Positions 24,110-36,282 of a stretch of 64,000 bases of DNA are shown here, in pieces. Below the pieces are notes generated by a model, which worked only from the letters and a program-made list of their open reading frames with translations, searched no databases and had not been told where the DNA came from. The stretch spans positions 62,001 to 126,000 of the forward strand of contig VTFK01000163.1 of the NCBI GenBank assembly GCA_009617715.1, given 5' to 3'. Position numbers and translations under genes: made by a program. How positions within the stretch are numbered: position 1 is the stretch's first letter; every line of letters begins with the position of its first letter. This DNA comes from Plectrocnemia conspersa (Eukaryota > Arthropoda > Insecta > Trichoptera > Polycentropodidae).

Positions 24110-26390
24110 ATTCTTCTATAAAACGGTATATTATTTTATATGGTTTATTGATATAAATTAAAAAAATATAGCTGGTTCGTATAAAAGTTCAAAAACTATT
24201 CATACTATATTTAAAAAATCGTGTAAAATGTTAAAAAAAATATTCTCGCAAACTAAAAATGTTTTTTAATGTTACATTTAGAAATCTGATATTTAAAAAA
24301 TAAAGATTGAGGGCTAATCATTGAAAAGTTTTTGATTTTATTTTATTTATATATTATATTTTTTTAAAGAATTGAATTCGTATTTGCATCACAATATTTT
24401 TGGATATTTTACTTACTTATAAATTAAAATTTGATGAATATATTAGTATATTTTTATAAATATTTTTTAAAATGTATGTTTAAGATCCATGTTATTCGAA
24501 TTTATTTCATCATTCCCTTAACATAAAATCTAGCTAGTTGTCAACATTTACACGATAGTGGTCTTCACATGCTTCAAATACATTTTACTATGTATTTTTT
24601 TATATCAGACTTTTTCTAAAGATTTTAATGCAGTCAGTCAAAAGAACAATTCTTAAATAAAAAAACTTTTTTTGACTATTTCTAAATCGTCTAAAACAGT
24701 CATTAGAGAAATATGGAATTTTAGATATAATACAAATTAAAGTGAAGATTTAAAATCGTAATGAACCATTTAAAGAGCAAGAATTTTCCGGTACATGCGT
24801 AGCTCGGTGAAAATCCCCTATTCGATTGTGAATATATATTCAAACATTCCTGAGAGTTCATATGACCCATGAGATAATAAAATATGAATTTAATTTCCTC
24901 AATATCAAGTCGATTATCCGAATTAAAAACGTACTCCTGTATTCATCGCGCATCGTCGATTAACAAATTTTTCATTTTTCCTCAAACCACAAGATTCTTG
25001 GGAAATTATTTCGCCCATTGCGTGACGTATTTTTGCGTACAAACAACGAACTGAGTGTGTTTTAAAACATATTCGTGCAGAAACGTGTTGCACCCACGCA
25101 TTTTTTTCTCGTGGCCGTGTTCCAAACAGAATCGGAAAAAAACACGACGAAGACGAGTACTCGTCAATTGGACAGGTCTTGACAGGCACACCTTGTGTTA
25201 CAATATCGTTTCGGTGTTATGTAACACGGCGAGTTAAATTTGAATCATGTTAACCGTTAAACGCGTCAATCGAAAGGTTGTATACGCATTTACCTTTATC
25301 CTTTCACCGTTGATATAATATACGTGTGAACATTCACGGATGTAGATAATATCATATTTTTACTCATACTTTCTGATTGAAGAAAGTTAGGTTCACGTGA
25401 GACATTAGTTAATCAGATATAGTTGTACGTGCTTCGAACCCTATAGAGCGAAAATTTTAAGATGCATTTGAATTACTATCTTTGTCTTAATCTACATAGG
25501 CCCTAAAGTATGCAATATTCCAGGTATATACTGTATATACAAGAAAATAATTTAGGTCCATCAAACAGCTTTTGTGGGATTTTTTACATCTTTATAAAAC
25601 TCACAAATGCCACCAATTTAATGTTTTTTTATTTTATTATATTATGTGTCGATGATGAATCATATTGTTGTGAATGTTTCAATAAAACTCAGCGATTTTT
25701 CATAGCTTCCAGAGTCACTTCTAGGTCTATCCATTTCGTCATTATTCATAAATGAAAAAGAGATGACAACTTTGGGTGTACGCCCCCCCACCAATTTGCT
25801 CTGAAGTACAATATGCGAATATACGTTCGATGTACTTATCATTACCCCTTTCTATATTTTAAGCAAATTTATAGTAACTATTATTATTATATTTTTTAAT
25901 GTTGAAATAGTGAAAGTTGTAAACTATCAAAATCAATAATTTATCAATCGTTATCATTTACGTACTATGTATAGCGATAAAAATTTGAAGAGGTCCGTGA
26001 AGTGTAGGAATAACAATGAAGTACATAGTTGGAACGTATATGACAACTTTTATTGTTGACTCTGTTAAATGAAACGAAGTATAGGTTCAATCTTACATAT
26101 TAAGATATAATTTTGAATTACGTTTTTAAACATCTCTTTTGTTTTTCTTTTTTTTTTACATAATATACTTTTTTTTGTCCTTCTATGCAGATACTATAAT
26201 ATTATTGTTCGTTCATTTATATGTTTCAACTTCTACCTTGCGTATTTCTTATTGCTTGTGTTAGAACTAATTGTACTAGTTAAATATATTTTTTGTAAAA
26301 ATAAATTATCCATTATACAGAGTAATTTAATTCGAGTTTTTCACTGTAAATCAGACACCTGTCAATAATCACGCGTGTTCAAAGTGTCAA
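24110..26390. other. AT-rich stretch with one GC-richer patch
   Basis: The patch at 24920-25240 is open in several frames on both strands (24923-25191 minus, 25055-25237 plus) but has no splice or promoter support. I see no repeat family here. Confidence 0.35.
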
Positions 26391-26393
26391 ATG

Positions 26394-27065
26394 CAGGGAC
26401 ATCGTTTCAAAATTTTTCAGGGGGAGAGGAGAAAAAGTTAGATAGTCAGTGGTCGTTTATTTAATATTTTGACACGATTTTATTGCTTTTGACGTGAATT
26501 TTTGACTTCTGAAAAATGATAATTGTTTTTGCGCCCTCCTACTGTCCAAAATTCGGTTTGAATATATTTTGATTAGCCCTCTTTAGTAATATCGGTTAGA
26601 ATAGCTATCATATTTTTAAGACATAGTGTATTATCGAAGTGCAGACAAATTATAGAGCAATATGCAAGATGCGACGTTTTTCTGTACTACTTCTTGCACT
26701 TATTTTTCTCTAAGAGAAATATTTTGGACCTGACCTAATAAAATATCTAAAACTATAATTAGTTTTAGAACTTTCATTAGGTTAGGTTTGGGTTTGAACA
26801 GAAAATGAACGTTTCGCAACTGTCAAATTGAGTTTTATAGTCATTTTAGAGCAGCATATTAACGCCTATTGGTTAAATTATATTTTTGCTAGTAGAAATA
26901 TACATCTACTGGTGAATATGTATTTGGACTTTACTAGTGAAAATATAACTTTACCTAAAAACTTTACACTGTAACATTTATACATGGCATGTGAATAAAT
27001 AATGATACGTACGTAAATGTATATATTACTACGTATGGAAAAGTAGAAATCATATAATTGTTAAA
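26394..27065 (+). repeat. Repeat R3 fragment joined to repeat R1 copy
   Basis: 26394-26472 matches R3 (G-run, then aaaagtta...cagtggtcgttta). R1 follows at once from gacacgattttattgctttt at 26473 through ttgacttctgaaaaatgata, ttagaactttcattaggtta, gggtttgaacagaaaatg and the agtagaaatatacatctact block, ending near 27060. The direct junction suggests that R3 lies next to R1 in a larger element, or that R1 inserted into R3. Confidence 0.65.
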
Positions 27066-27424
27066 ACAAACCATGGATAATAATTTACACGTAACTGCTG
27101 GTCAAAAAATTGTTTCCAAAATCCATCTATGGATAAAGATTTTACGACTAATTTGAGTAATTTAACAATTTCAAGTAAAATGGTTGAAAATTACTAAATC
27201 TTTTTACTGTAATATTTTAATAAGTATATCTTGGTAACTAATGAAATAAATATAAATGGAAATTTTATCATCAAGTCTTTTAAAATTGCTTCAAAGAATA
27301 GAAAACTTATTTGGCGTGACATAGATGCCTTTGGACTGTAATGGTTAAGCCATTTTAGGTATGACATACATGCCTTTGGACTTCTAAAAAATATCAGAAA
27401 TGGATATTAAAATTAATTTATAAG

Positions 27425-27700
27425 AGCCACTAGCCAACTCGCCTATAGCTGTTGCTATCTGACTCCTAAATACGCTGGCGTTGGAAATTGATCTGTTTAA
27501 TGTCAGCTACGAGGAGCTGGTCTGGTTCGAATCATTAATTTCAGTATTTTAAGATTTTTTACCTTATATTTTTTGTGTATTGTAAAAATACTTTGTATTG
27601 TTTTTTACTATCGTGACGCATTGAGGGTAATCTGTTAGGTCACAATAGTCGTAATTTAATTTAAATAAATAAATATATTTATTTTTATGATCAGATGCGT
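27425..27700 (+). repeat. tRNA-derived SINE (family S2), sense copy
   Basis: A tRNA-like segment with body ctagccaactcgcctatagc, then aatgtcagctacgaggagct and a B-box-like tctggttcgaatcat. It is followed by an AT-rich body. The matching antisense copy is at 48245-48390. Two copies sharing the same non-tRNA middle segment make it a repeat family. Confidence 0.6.
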
Positions 27701-27704
27701 TCCA

Positions 27705-28755
27705 ATAGCCGTAAAACTGATATTATATAAATATAAATATATAAAATATGATAAGTAAATGTATATGTATTTATTTACATCTGAGATTTATATAAGCAAT
27801 ATATATATATTTTTTATAAAATAACTAACGTGATACCCAATCTTTTTTCAATGAACTCAATAGTTATAAGTGCTCGAAATTTGATGCAAAAACCTGATGT
27901 TCAAGTACGACCACTTATCAGTTTTTTAATATTTTTTCTAGAATTGAAAATTATTGTAGAAAATAAGACTATAATTTCAATAGCATGTTCGAAAATATTT
28001 TTCATAAAATTTGAGAAAATAAAATGTTTTAACACATACTATATATTGCAGTAGATTTAAAAAATATGCTCATGACGCACATTAAAAAATATTACTTGAT
28101 TTTTGACTAGAAGAATTTTCACGGTTTTTGTAGAAAAGATTATATTATAAGGTCTAAATAGAAAAAAACTTATTATACTTTATTAAGATATATGTATATA
28201 AGTTAATATATATAATAAAGAAAACAGCTGTATTATCTTGCTAAAAATAATATTGATTTTACTCAAAAATGATAATAATTTTGATATCTACTTCTGAAAA
28301 ACTTGACTGGAACTTAAACGATTAACTTATTTAGGGTTAGTTATGGTATTTTAAGTTATGCATATTTTTTGGGCTTGTATTGTCTCAAAAAACCAATACG
28401 TTATTGAAAAAATAGCATATAAAATAAATTGTGTTATCTTATCACTGTGTTAAAAATAATAGTGTCATTGAACAAAAAATGTACCTGTAAATTTGAGAGA
28501 AACCGAATAAAAATGTCGGAAACAAACGATATTTTTATGCACCAAATCGAAATTTCTTATTATCGTCGTATTACACGGTATTATCGATATGCCTGATTTT
28601 CATTATGTGTAACTAGGTTTCTACCAGTGTTATCAGCATTATCGGCTTATTATATACTGGTTATTGTCGATAAAAATAGCAAACCAACTTATCTATGTAT
28701 CTGAAATTACAAAAAATACAAACAAAACTACATAATTCCTATTTTGGGTGGCAGT
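27705..28755. other. AT-rich intron-like stretch
   Basis: Nothing supported. Motifs like acggtattatcgatat and tatcagcattatcggc cluster at 28575-28670. Confidence 0.35.
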
Positions 28756-28781
28756 AAATTGTCAATGTTGACAGTCAAGAA

Positions 28782-28934
28782 ATGTTCTCGGAAGAGGGCC
28801 TCACCTCGGAAGAACGGCAGAGGCAGGTCTTTTCTCTTAACAGGAAAATCGTTGACAAACATCGCACGCCACAGCGCTTCCAAAAGTGTGTGTCAAATCA
28901 ATTTAGGTATTGCTCCCACGTACGTAGTCGGTAG
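28782..28934 (+). other. Unidentified 50-codon coding-like frame
   Basis: The frame is open upstream to 28758 and runs from ATG 28782 to a TAG at 28932-28934. It begins MFSEEGLTSEERQRQVFSLN and continues with a basic half (RKIVDKHRTPQRFQKC). Its charge pattern looks like a helical protein segment and its GC content is above its flanks. There is a weak acceptor-like acag just upstream (28774) and an AG|GTATTG inside. I recognise no family. It could be a terminal exon, a retrocopy fragment or a transposon remnant. A second open frame (28744-28989) overlaps it. Confidence 0.3.
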
Positions 28935-28989
28935 AGCTCAAAGCAGTCAAGTTGGAAAGTCGCATAATATTGTGTTGAAATTGATATGA

Positions 28990-29770
28990 TAATGCGAACA
29001 ATGCGATGTGCAATATACTTTATATTTTGGACGAATTCCAAGTTTTTGTACTTTATAATTTAGATAAATTAAATTATTTAATCTGTCCGAAGCGTTGCCA
29101 ATAATATGTGAAATGTCATTTAGTTTTGTTTTTAATTAAGCAGGAAGTTGTTGTATATTATTATTATAAAACAACGTTTTTGGGTTCTTGTTATTTATTT
29201 ACAATATATGGTATAATTATTTAAATTACATATTATTTAATTGATTGTTATTTATAGTATAATTATACTTTAGATAAGAAAATGTGTGTGTAATATTTAC
29301 AATACAAGTATTGCTTTTCGTTTATCTATATATAAATTATATAAACAAGTTTTAAAAAGTTATATTTATATTCAGCTATATAAATAAGATAGTATAGTAA
29401 ACCATATAAACCAAAGGTTGAAGTTCATCATAGACGTTGAGTTTAAAACATATATATGTATTATACATTCAAATAAAGTTTTAGTATTACATAATTTTCA
29501 TCGTTTACAGAAGAAAGTTATTTAAAAGCAACTAAAATATTTTAGTGTTTCAAACCGATGTTTTTTGTTAAAAATACTCAGTGACGTATTAAATTAAATA
29601 TAAAATAATCTCTATAAATATAATACTAAATTATTCTATAAAATTTAAAAAAGTTTAAACTGAAATTATTTGTATAATTAACTGAAATTAAGGTTTTTGA
29701 AAAAAAAACTATATTATTTATTTTCCTAAAAAAAAATATTTTTGTCAGAGAGTAATTTTTATAAAAGTTA
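28990..29770. other. AT-rich stretch
   Basis: No features recognised. Confidence 0.35.
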
Positions 29771-29778
29771 TTAAATAA

Positions 29779-30045
29779 TTGTGTAATTATGCGCTATTAA
29801 CCTTGCCTGTATTTCGTGGAAACCAGTCGTCTCCAAAGATTAAGCTGAACTCTGTATTTTTCGAGATCGTAAATGAACCAGAATTGCCGTCAAATGGGAA
29901 GCGGTTGTTTATTCGGTCGATATTCGGCGTAGCTCCGCTTGGGTTCTCGTATGTTCCAAATTTAATGTATCTGATAGATTATCCAGATGCAGTTCGGACA
30001 GGCTTACAAACTTTACAAGGTAAAGAGCCATTTTTCATAATTTAA
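29779..30045. other. GC-balanced island open on both strands
   Basis: The + strand is open for 88 codons (29779-30045). The minus strand reads, in one frame, about 19 codons from an ATG near 30038 (MKNGSLPCKVCKPVRTASG), a TAA (29979-29981), then 63 more sense codons to a TAA at 29787-29789. That second part includes YIKFGTYENPSGATPN and TEFSLIFGDDWFPRNTGK. The minus frame has the more natural residue composition, with many G, N, P, D and F/W. I do not recognise either. A captured gene fragment or a transposon fragment broken by one stop is possible. Confidence 0.35.
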
Positions 30046-30049
30046 TTTT

Positions 30050-30650
30050 TTTATTAAATCTTATTAAAATTCCAGCAATTTTCGTGTCTTTAAAAACTGG
30101 TAAATTTCATATATGTATGTAATTATGTATGTATTTATTTAAATTTATAATATAGAATTTTTTAGCCATTTACTTTTTTCTTTAGATTTTTTTAACGGAT
30201 TTGAACTGCTATTATAAAATTAGATGGCGAATCAGGTTTTCTAATTAAAAAAATCAGCCGTGGTGAAAGGGTTAAGTATAATTTATGAAAAATGTATTTG
30301 AATAGAAAATAAGCGACACTTTTTTTGTTCAAAAATCTCTTAAATTGTTAATGCCGGGGAACGCAAATATGCGTCATTCATTGTTTGATACTTTGATTGC
30401 TTAAAAATGATGCTTAATACAAATTTAGTTTTAAGATTTATTAAATATCATATAATACATATGTATTATTTTTTTTCAATAATAATATTTTTCGAAGGGT
30501 TTCTAGTGGGAATTAAATAAAATGTACGGTTTTTTTAATATGTTATAAATCAATTAAAAAACTAAAAATAGCCAAAATTATTTCATTAAAAATAAATTTA
30601 GTAGAAAAATAAAAAATATTTTATTCATACATTACTTTCATGTACATATC
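30050..30650. other. AT-rich stretch
   Basis: No features recognised. Confidence 0.35.
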
Positions 30651-30654
30651 TAGA

Positions 30655-30740
30655 ATGACGTAGTCCGGAAGGTCTGAAATGAGAACCCATAAGGCGCGAG
30701 TTCGTGTCCCCGCAGCAGATTCGATTTTTTTATTAAAATG
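30655..30740 (+). repeat. tRNA-like SINE head
   Basis: tgacgtagtccggaaggtct, then aacccataaggcgcg and a B-box-like gagttcgtgtccccgc resemble a D-arm to T-arm tRNA segment. It lacks a closable acceptor stem and a terminator, so it is a SINE head or tRNA relic. R1 sequence begins about 45 bases downstream. Confidence 0.45.
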
Positions 30741-30784
30741 CACCATTATTGATTTTATTAAAATGCCGATTAAAACACTGAAGA

Positions 30785-31690
30785 TTTTTGACTTCTGAGA
30801 ATTGATGATTATTTTTGTGCTCTCCTATTGATCAAAATTCGGTTTGAATATACTTTGATCAACCCTCTTATATTATAAGTCCATAGTATAGCTATCATAT
30901 TTTTAAAACATAGTATAATATAATATTGAAATACAGACAAACTATGGAGCAATATGTGAGATGCGATGTCTGTTTGTATTTATTCTTCCGCTTATTTACC
31001 CCTGAGAGATGAGTTGGTTTAATTTGTATTTTGGACTCAAAACTATAATTAGTTTTAGAACTTTCATTACGTTAAGTTTGGGTTTGAACAGCAAATGGAC
31101 GTTTTGCAATTGTCAAATGGAGTTTCATAGACATTTTAGAGCAGAATATTAGCGCATATTAGTTAAATTATATTTTCGCTAGTAAAAATATACATTTACT
31201 GGTGAAAATGTATTTGTACTTTACTAGTGAAAATATAACTTTACCTAAAAATATACATTCACTGTAACATCAGATGTAAATAAATAATGATATGTATGTA
31301 AATATATTTATTACTATATATAGAAAAGTTGAAATCATATAATTGTACTAGCACCTGCCAGATAATATATATTTTAAAGATAAAAATGAATATCTATTGG
31401 TGAAAATGTATTTTGTTATAATTTTACTAAAATGACGTTTTTTTTTAAATATTTTCGGAATAGATTCGAGACTCTTTTTTCTAGATTTTCTTTTAGGAAT
31501 AACCACATGAAACTGAATGTATCATTTATTTATATTGCTGCATTAAATCCAGGTGTCAAATTATCGATAATGCAATCTATAAAAACATTAAATTTATATA
31601 ATTCAACTGGTGCTGTTATTGATTTTTCGTTATTTCTTAGCTTCGATCGGAAAATTCAAATCGATTACCTAAATTTACTCTCTTTATTTT
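30785..31690 (+). repeat. Repeat R1 copy
   Basis: It starts at ttgacttctgagaattgatg and continues through ggtttgaatatactttgatc, gggtttgaacagcaaatgga, the tctactgg-type block and the later block tagattttcttttaggaata...acatgaaactgaatgta. The order matches the 52380-55005 copy without its hAT insertion. The 87-codon ORF at 31432 lies in this repeat and matches a region that is not open in the other copy, so I do not treat it as a gene. Confidence 0.7.
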
Positions 31691-32079
31691 ATTAAATTAA
31701 GATTATAACCAAATGCGACCATTCAATTATTTTTATAATTTAAAAGGGTTTTTCAAATACTATAATATAAATAAAACAAAAATGCGTTATTAAATAAATA
31801 ATATAGACTGTTTTTGTTTTAAAAATAATGCGATTTACTAAAAAAATGTGTTTTTTTAATTATAACATCATAGAGATTTTTATTAATTTTTAATGTCTCT
31901 ATTTGTTATTACATTTGTTAATTATAATTTTAAAAACTGTGATTTATTCGTTAACGGCTATCATATTTAATTTATATTTAAAATTAATTCTTTTGTTGGA
32001 TGAACAATAAAATTGTAGTATTTGTTTAACCGTGTTATGAATTATCCATTAATCGATATCGTAGCTATCAAACGACATC

Positions 32080-32240
32080 TATCGATAAGATTCGATATAG
32101 AACCTTGCGCACGGCCCACCGTTTCAGCTCCACAGATAGCTTTTCAGTTTAGAGTTGTTGAGGTAGGCGGGGAAGCGGGGAGAGAGAGAAGCCGTCGAAG
32201 TTATAAAAGCATCGTTCTTTGTTGCTTCGAGTCAGTTTCG
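32080..32240 (+). promoter_or_regulatory. DRE, GAGA and TATA/initiator promoter
   Basis: In order: TATCGATA (DREF-type site) at 32080-32087, a GAGAGAGA tract at about 32180-32189, TATAAAAG at 32202-32209, and a TCAGTT initiator with A at 32234. The TATA box begins at -32. A 5' UTR of about 209 bases leads to the ATG at 32443. Together these form a classic focused insect promoter and independently support the exon that follows. Confidence 0.75.
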
Positions 32241-32442
32241 CGCGGTCCTTCGTTTGCATCGCATTGCTCGGCGAGCTAACATTTACATCCATGTCTTTCC
32301 TCGCGAGGACTGAGAGTATTTACATCGATAAAGTATAATCTGCGGTTTTATAACAACAAACAAAAAAATCATATGTGAGTGAATAGTGTGTGAGTGAAAA
32401 ATAAATCGCTGAAAGCGCTTCAGCGATATTGTTCAGACAGTG

Positions 32443-32523
32443 ATGGTAGCCAACAAGTTCAGCATGTCGTCGCAGTCAGTACCGTTGCCACCAGGTCGAA
32501 CCAAGTTCCAGTTCAATTCGAAG
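32443..32523 (+). CDS. Alternative first coding exon, 27 codons
   Basis: The frame begins at ATG 32443 and ends at AAG|GTATGT, a strong donor in phase 0. The peptide starts MVANKFSMSSQSVPLPPGRT and ends KFQFNSK; an internal methionine at residue 8 could be a second start. It is proline/serine-rich and basic, with no signal peptide or membrane segment. A strong TATA/initiator promoter lies 209 bases upstream. The leader contains a short hairpin-like cgctgaaagcgcttcagcg near 32407-32425. Phase matches the exons at 859, 21564, 59230 and 62385, so I infer an alternative N-terminus of the same gene. The product is not recognised. Confidence 0.72.
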
Positions 32524-34340
32524 GTATGTACATATATTTATGGCTCTTTTTTATTTAAGCGTTTCAAGGTGTCTTATGGTGTTCATAATTCGTCTCGCAT
32601 TCTTCGAATTCCTTAGGCACGTCTTCTCGATGCATTCCCTTTGGCGAGGAGCTAATATCTCGAGTGCCATCTGTGTAGGAACGCCATTATGATTGAGTAA
32701 TTGAAAAATTGAATTTTTCGTGTTGCTAGGTGTGTGTATGTGTCAATGTGTCGGTCTGAGAGAGTACTTATTCGGCGATTGTTATGGAAATGGTATTCGA
32801 TTCAGTAAATAAGCGCTGGATAAATATTGATAGTGTGACGATGGGAGTCTGTTTTGATGTGTTGCGATCAAGGTCGATAGAATATTAATAACATACGTTC
32901 ATTAGCCGATGCAGTTAAACATCTACAAAAACTGATGCGTTTCATTGAACAGTTAAGTAATATTCTGACCGCTCTAAATAATTTATTTAATTTTGCAAAA
33001 CATAAAAAGCTTGACTAATCTGTTTAATGCAAGACATTGAGGATTTTAAAGGCCGCACGCTAACGATTTAAATTTAGATAATTTTACGGAAGTAATGCCA
33101 ATTATCTAAGATATTCGAGAGATTCAAAGCTAGTAAAATTGAAAGCGAATTTTATTTGTTTTACTTGGCAACACTGCAACTTGACTAGACCTCATTCTAA
33201 GCAACGTTGTGCTTCCAATATATGTATAAAATGGCCGTGTCAAATCCTAGTGAGTCGCTTCATTTTTTGCAATGAGGGGTGAAATGCTGCTTTAAGTAGT
33301 GTCTAGAAATTACCTTTAAAACTATTGAAAAAATACGCGTTAGGTGCCGTAAAATGAGGAAGGCGTGATATTTTTAAGACGTTGAAATCAAAAAAACTTT
33401 CACAGACTCAACAATTTTTTATGCTTAAAAGTAAATAAAAGGCTGTACTAAATATACATTTTAAAATAAACTACTTTAGTCTTATATCCTTTATATATAA
33501 CTACAACAATATTTTTTATTTATGGATGTTTATTCAGTGCTTAGTGGATTATGTATTATATAATTTTTTTTAACATTTTTCATAAGAGACATATATAATA
33601 TAATATATATTTATATACAAACATTATATTTTAAAGTTGATGTTATAAAAAAAAACATTTATTTTTTATCTATGAAATTAATATATACTGTGGTGGTTCT
33701 AAGGCACGTGTAACAATGATCCAATCAACAAAAAATGCGAGATATCCTATTTATTGTGTTATTTTTTCTTTGCTAGTTAATTTTCTATTATTTTCTAATA
33801 AATTACAATACAAATTAAATTAACATGCACGAACTACCGGTACTAAAAATAATTAATACAGAATTTAAATTAACGAATCTAAAGATGAAAAACAATAGCC
33901 TTGATTTTTAGTCATTGAAGAGGATTTCATGTTTTTGTTTTATTTTAATTCACAATGATATATTGTATAATTGAATTAGCATTTTATACAGTTGTTATTT
34001 TGCTTTCTTTCTTTATTGTATATTCCTGTTGATAGCACATTTTTTGTTAAATTTAAGTATAACGCACGCTTCGTGCGCAAGTAGGATATGTGACGCGTTA
34101 GCTCTTGTTTGCTTTGGATTATCGTTTATTATCGAAAAATCGTCAAAAGTGGCGCCATTACAGTGTTCAAACACGTAAGCAACTATAGATAACCCAACAA
34201 AAGTGGTTCTTCAATTCCTAAAAAAAAAACACAATAAATCACAATCGGCGCGGGTCTGGCACAAATCGTTAATTGCAATACACTTATTTTTTATCTTCAC
34301 CTTGCCCTGTACGTCCTTCGTTCAAAGTCGTGGAAGCGTA
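32524..34340. other. Intron-like stretch downstream of exon 32443
   Basis: No supported exon. TGGCAACACTG lies at 33176-33186. Confidence 0.4.
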
Positions 34341-34349
34341 TTGTGCGAT

Positions 34350-34580
34350 TTACACAAAATACCTGGCCATTCGTGACCCTGAAGCTCGGCGTGCAACAAC
34401 CTGATGTAACGATTTGGCAATAGCGGATTCTAGATTCAATTTTGTATAGAAGGTTCCATTTTTTTCGATGAAGTGAAAGCCGGACGGACGATCCGGCTGA
34501 GTCAAACGACGATAACTCGTTCGGTATCCAGTAGCAAATTTCCATGTGCCTTCGAGGTCTGGGTCAGGGATTCTACCTGT
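34350..34580 (-). other. Coding-looking island with splice-like edges, minus strand
   Basis: On the minus strand a pyrimidine-rich acceptor-like tract (ctctttttttatttatcgacag) ends near 34579. It is followed by a frame reading GRIPDPDLEGTWKFATGYRT and on through FHFIEKNGTFYTKL to a donor-like CAG|GTATTT near 34366. A second minus frame is also open. The GC content is clearly higher than in the flanks. The peptide looks natural but matches nothing I know. A nested-gene exon or a decayed transposon fragment are both possible. Confidence 0.3.
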
Positions 34581-34719
34581 CGATAAATAAAAAAAGAGAT
34601 TGGTATTATAGTTTTTTTGCACCGTTACAGTTCGGTTTAGAAATATAGAGGTGCTAAGAAGTATAAACAGGCTCTTTCGGTTTTTGTCAACACCTTTAAA
34701 ATGCACTATCTTATCTGAT

Positions 34720-35150
34720 AGGTTTAAAGTTCTTCACTGATGAGGTTCTCTGATAATTATTTAATCAGGATTTCTGCGAAAAACATCAAAAGAATTTAAA
34801 GATTTTTTGATATACCTGCCTTCTAAATTTTAAATCCATTAGCGATTAGCTTTTAACACTTGGATTACCTGCCCTCTCCATTGTATTCATTTATTCAATA
34901 CAAATTTCCTACTGTGCACTATTTGAAGTCCAATTTGGTTTATTGAATTAGCATTATTTTTATTGTTTATAAATAGTAATTAAATAAAAACATACCTATT
35001 TCGTAAGTACATAAAACATAGAGAAAAGAGGATTTCAGTAATAGTATTTTGGGATTTTGCTGATGATTTTTTTTTATATTATATATCCAGAAACGGTATC
35101 CAAAAACAATATATACTAAACCCAAAATCGTGCAATATATTCAAAACACT
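34720..35150. other. AT-rich stretch
   Basis: No features recognised. Confidence 0.35.
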
Positions 35151-35154
35151 TGTA

Positions 35155-36070
35155 GACAATTTTTTTAATCTTACGTTGTAACATAGTAGGCGTTTGCCCA
35201 ATGCGTCACAATGAGGTAAACACAATCAGCGGTGAAACACCAGACTGAAATCAAAGTCTATAAATCAATAACATATATTTTATTAATATATGGCATTATG
35301 AACGACCTAGCTCATTTTTTTAAAAATCATTACGATATTCATCCGTGAGGTTATGAAAATCAAGGAAATCGTAATTTGTGATTTATTTAATAATCTCTAA
35401 TTCCGATCTGTCAGGCACGATACAAATAAAAAAACCACTAGAGTTCATATGGTATTCGAACCAGACCTATCTATAAGTAAATTAAATTATAAATCATTAA
35501 TACAGTTTTACATATAATATATGTCACAATGCAGAACCTAGTACAATTTATTTCAATTATTATGAGATTAGAAACATCTAATCTGTGATGATCGATCGGA
35601 ATTATAATTTTATAATAATCACTTATACTGATATAAATTGAAAAACATTAGGGTTCATATGGGATTCGAACCCACGTCTTTTATGTATTAGTCACCGACT
35701 TTACCACTAGTCTATGTCACTATGCATGACTTGATTCAATTTTATTTAACTTATTTATCACCAGACACGTCTGAAAATCAGTGACTTTATTTTTTTAAAT
35801 TTAATTTGATTAATTATGAACTATTTTTTTAGCTTACAATCAAACTGTTTGATTAGAAAAATCTAGGAAACCCGATTTTGTGATGATAGTTCGGAATTAC
35901 AATTTTTTTTTATTTATTATTCTTAATAAATCTTCCATTGTGACCTGACAGGCGTAAGCCTAATGCGTTACAGCGGGGTGACTCTACCAACTGAGTAAGT
36001 CAATCAGATATTATGAATACCTACAATCGGTGATATTTATATTAATACTTATAAATTATTGTGCAATATA
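35155..36070 (-). repeat. Cluster of S1 SINE copies
   Basis: At least three antisense S1 segments follow one another. Copy one is 35155-35465 (tail ggcgtttgcccaatgcgtca, core, B-box ggtattcgaacc). Copy two is 35515-35740; its B-box GGATTCGAACC at 35662-35672 is the exact reverse complement of the pol III consensus, with an A-box-like tagactagtggta upstream on the minus strand. Copy three is a core fragment at 35750-35900. A further tail at 35925-35980 is joined to ctctaccaactgagtaa, the complement of a canonical tRNA D-arm. This is the clearest view of the S1 consensus in the window. Confidence 0.72.
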
Positions 36071-36139
36071 ATTTATAACCAATATATGTCACTGCATCTG
36101 AGGCAATTTTATTTAATAATAGCGCATTTTTTAAATAAA

Positions 36140-36195
36140 AATTCGAGTGCCGCTGCTTGGGATTGTACAACCTCAGAGTTATTAGTCTATTCCAT
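36140..36195 (-). repeat. Degenerate tRNA-like SINE head
   Basis: Minus-strand aatagactaataactctgag, then gttgtacaatcccaag, resembles the heads at 23400 and 30655 with a worn B-box. Confidence 0.35.
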
Positions 36196-36282
36196 CCTTA
36201 TAATATAACAATCATTAGATCTAAACTCCCAGACGCGAAATTAATTGAACAAAATTAGGATTTATCTGGTATGGTTTCCCGT

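Noticed and set aside
31432..31695. 87-codon ORF
   Set aside because: It falls within repeat R1, and the matching part of the 52380-55005 copy is not open.
23400..36195. tRNA-like segments with B-boxes
   Set aside because: None closes an acceptor stem or has an adjacent T-run terminator in the right place; they recur with shared non-tRNA bodies, so they are SINEs and not tRNA genes.
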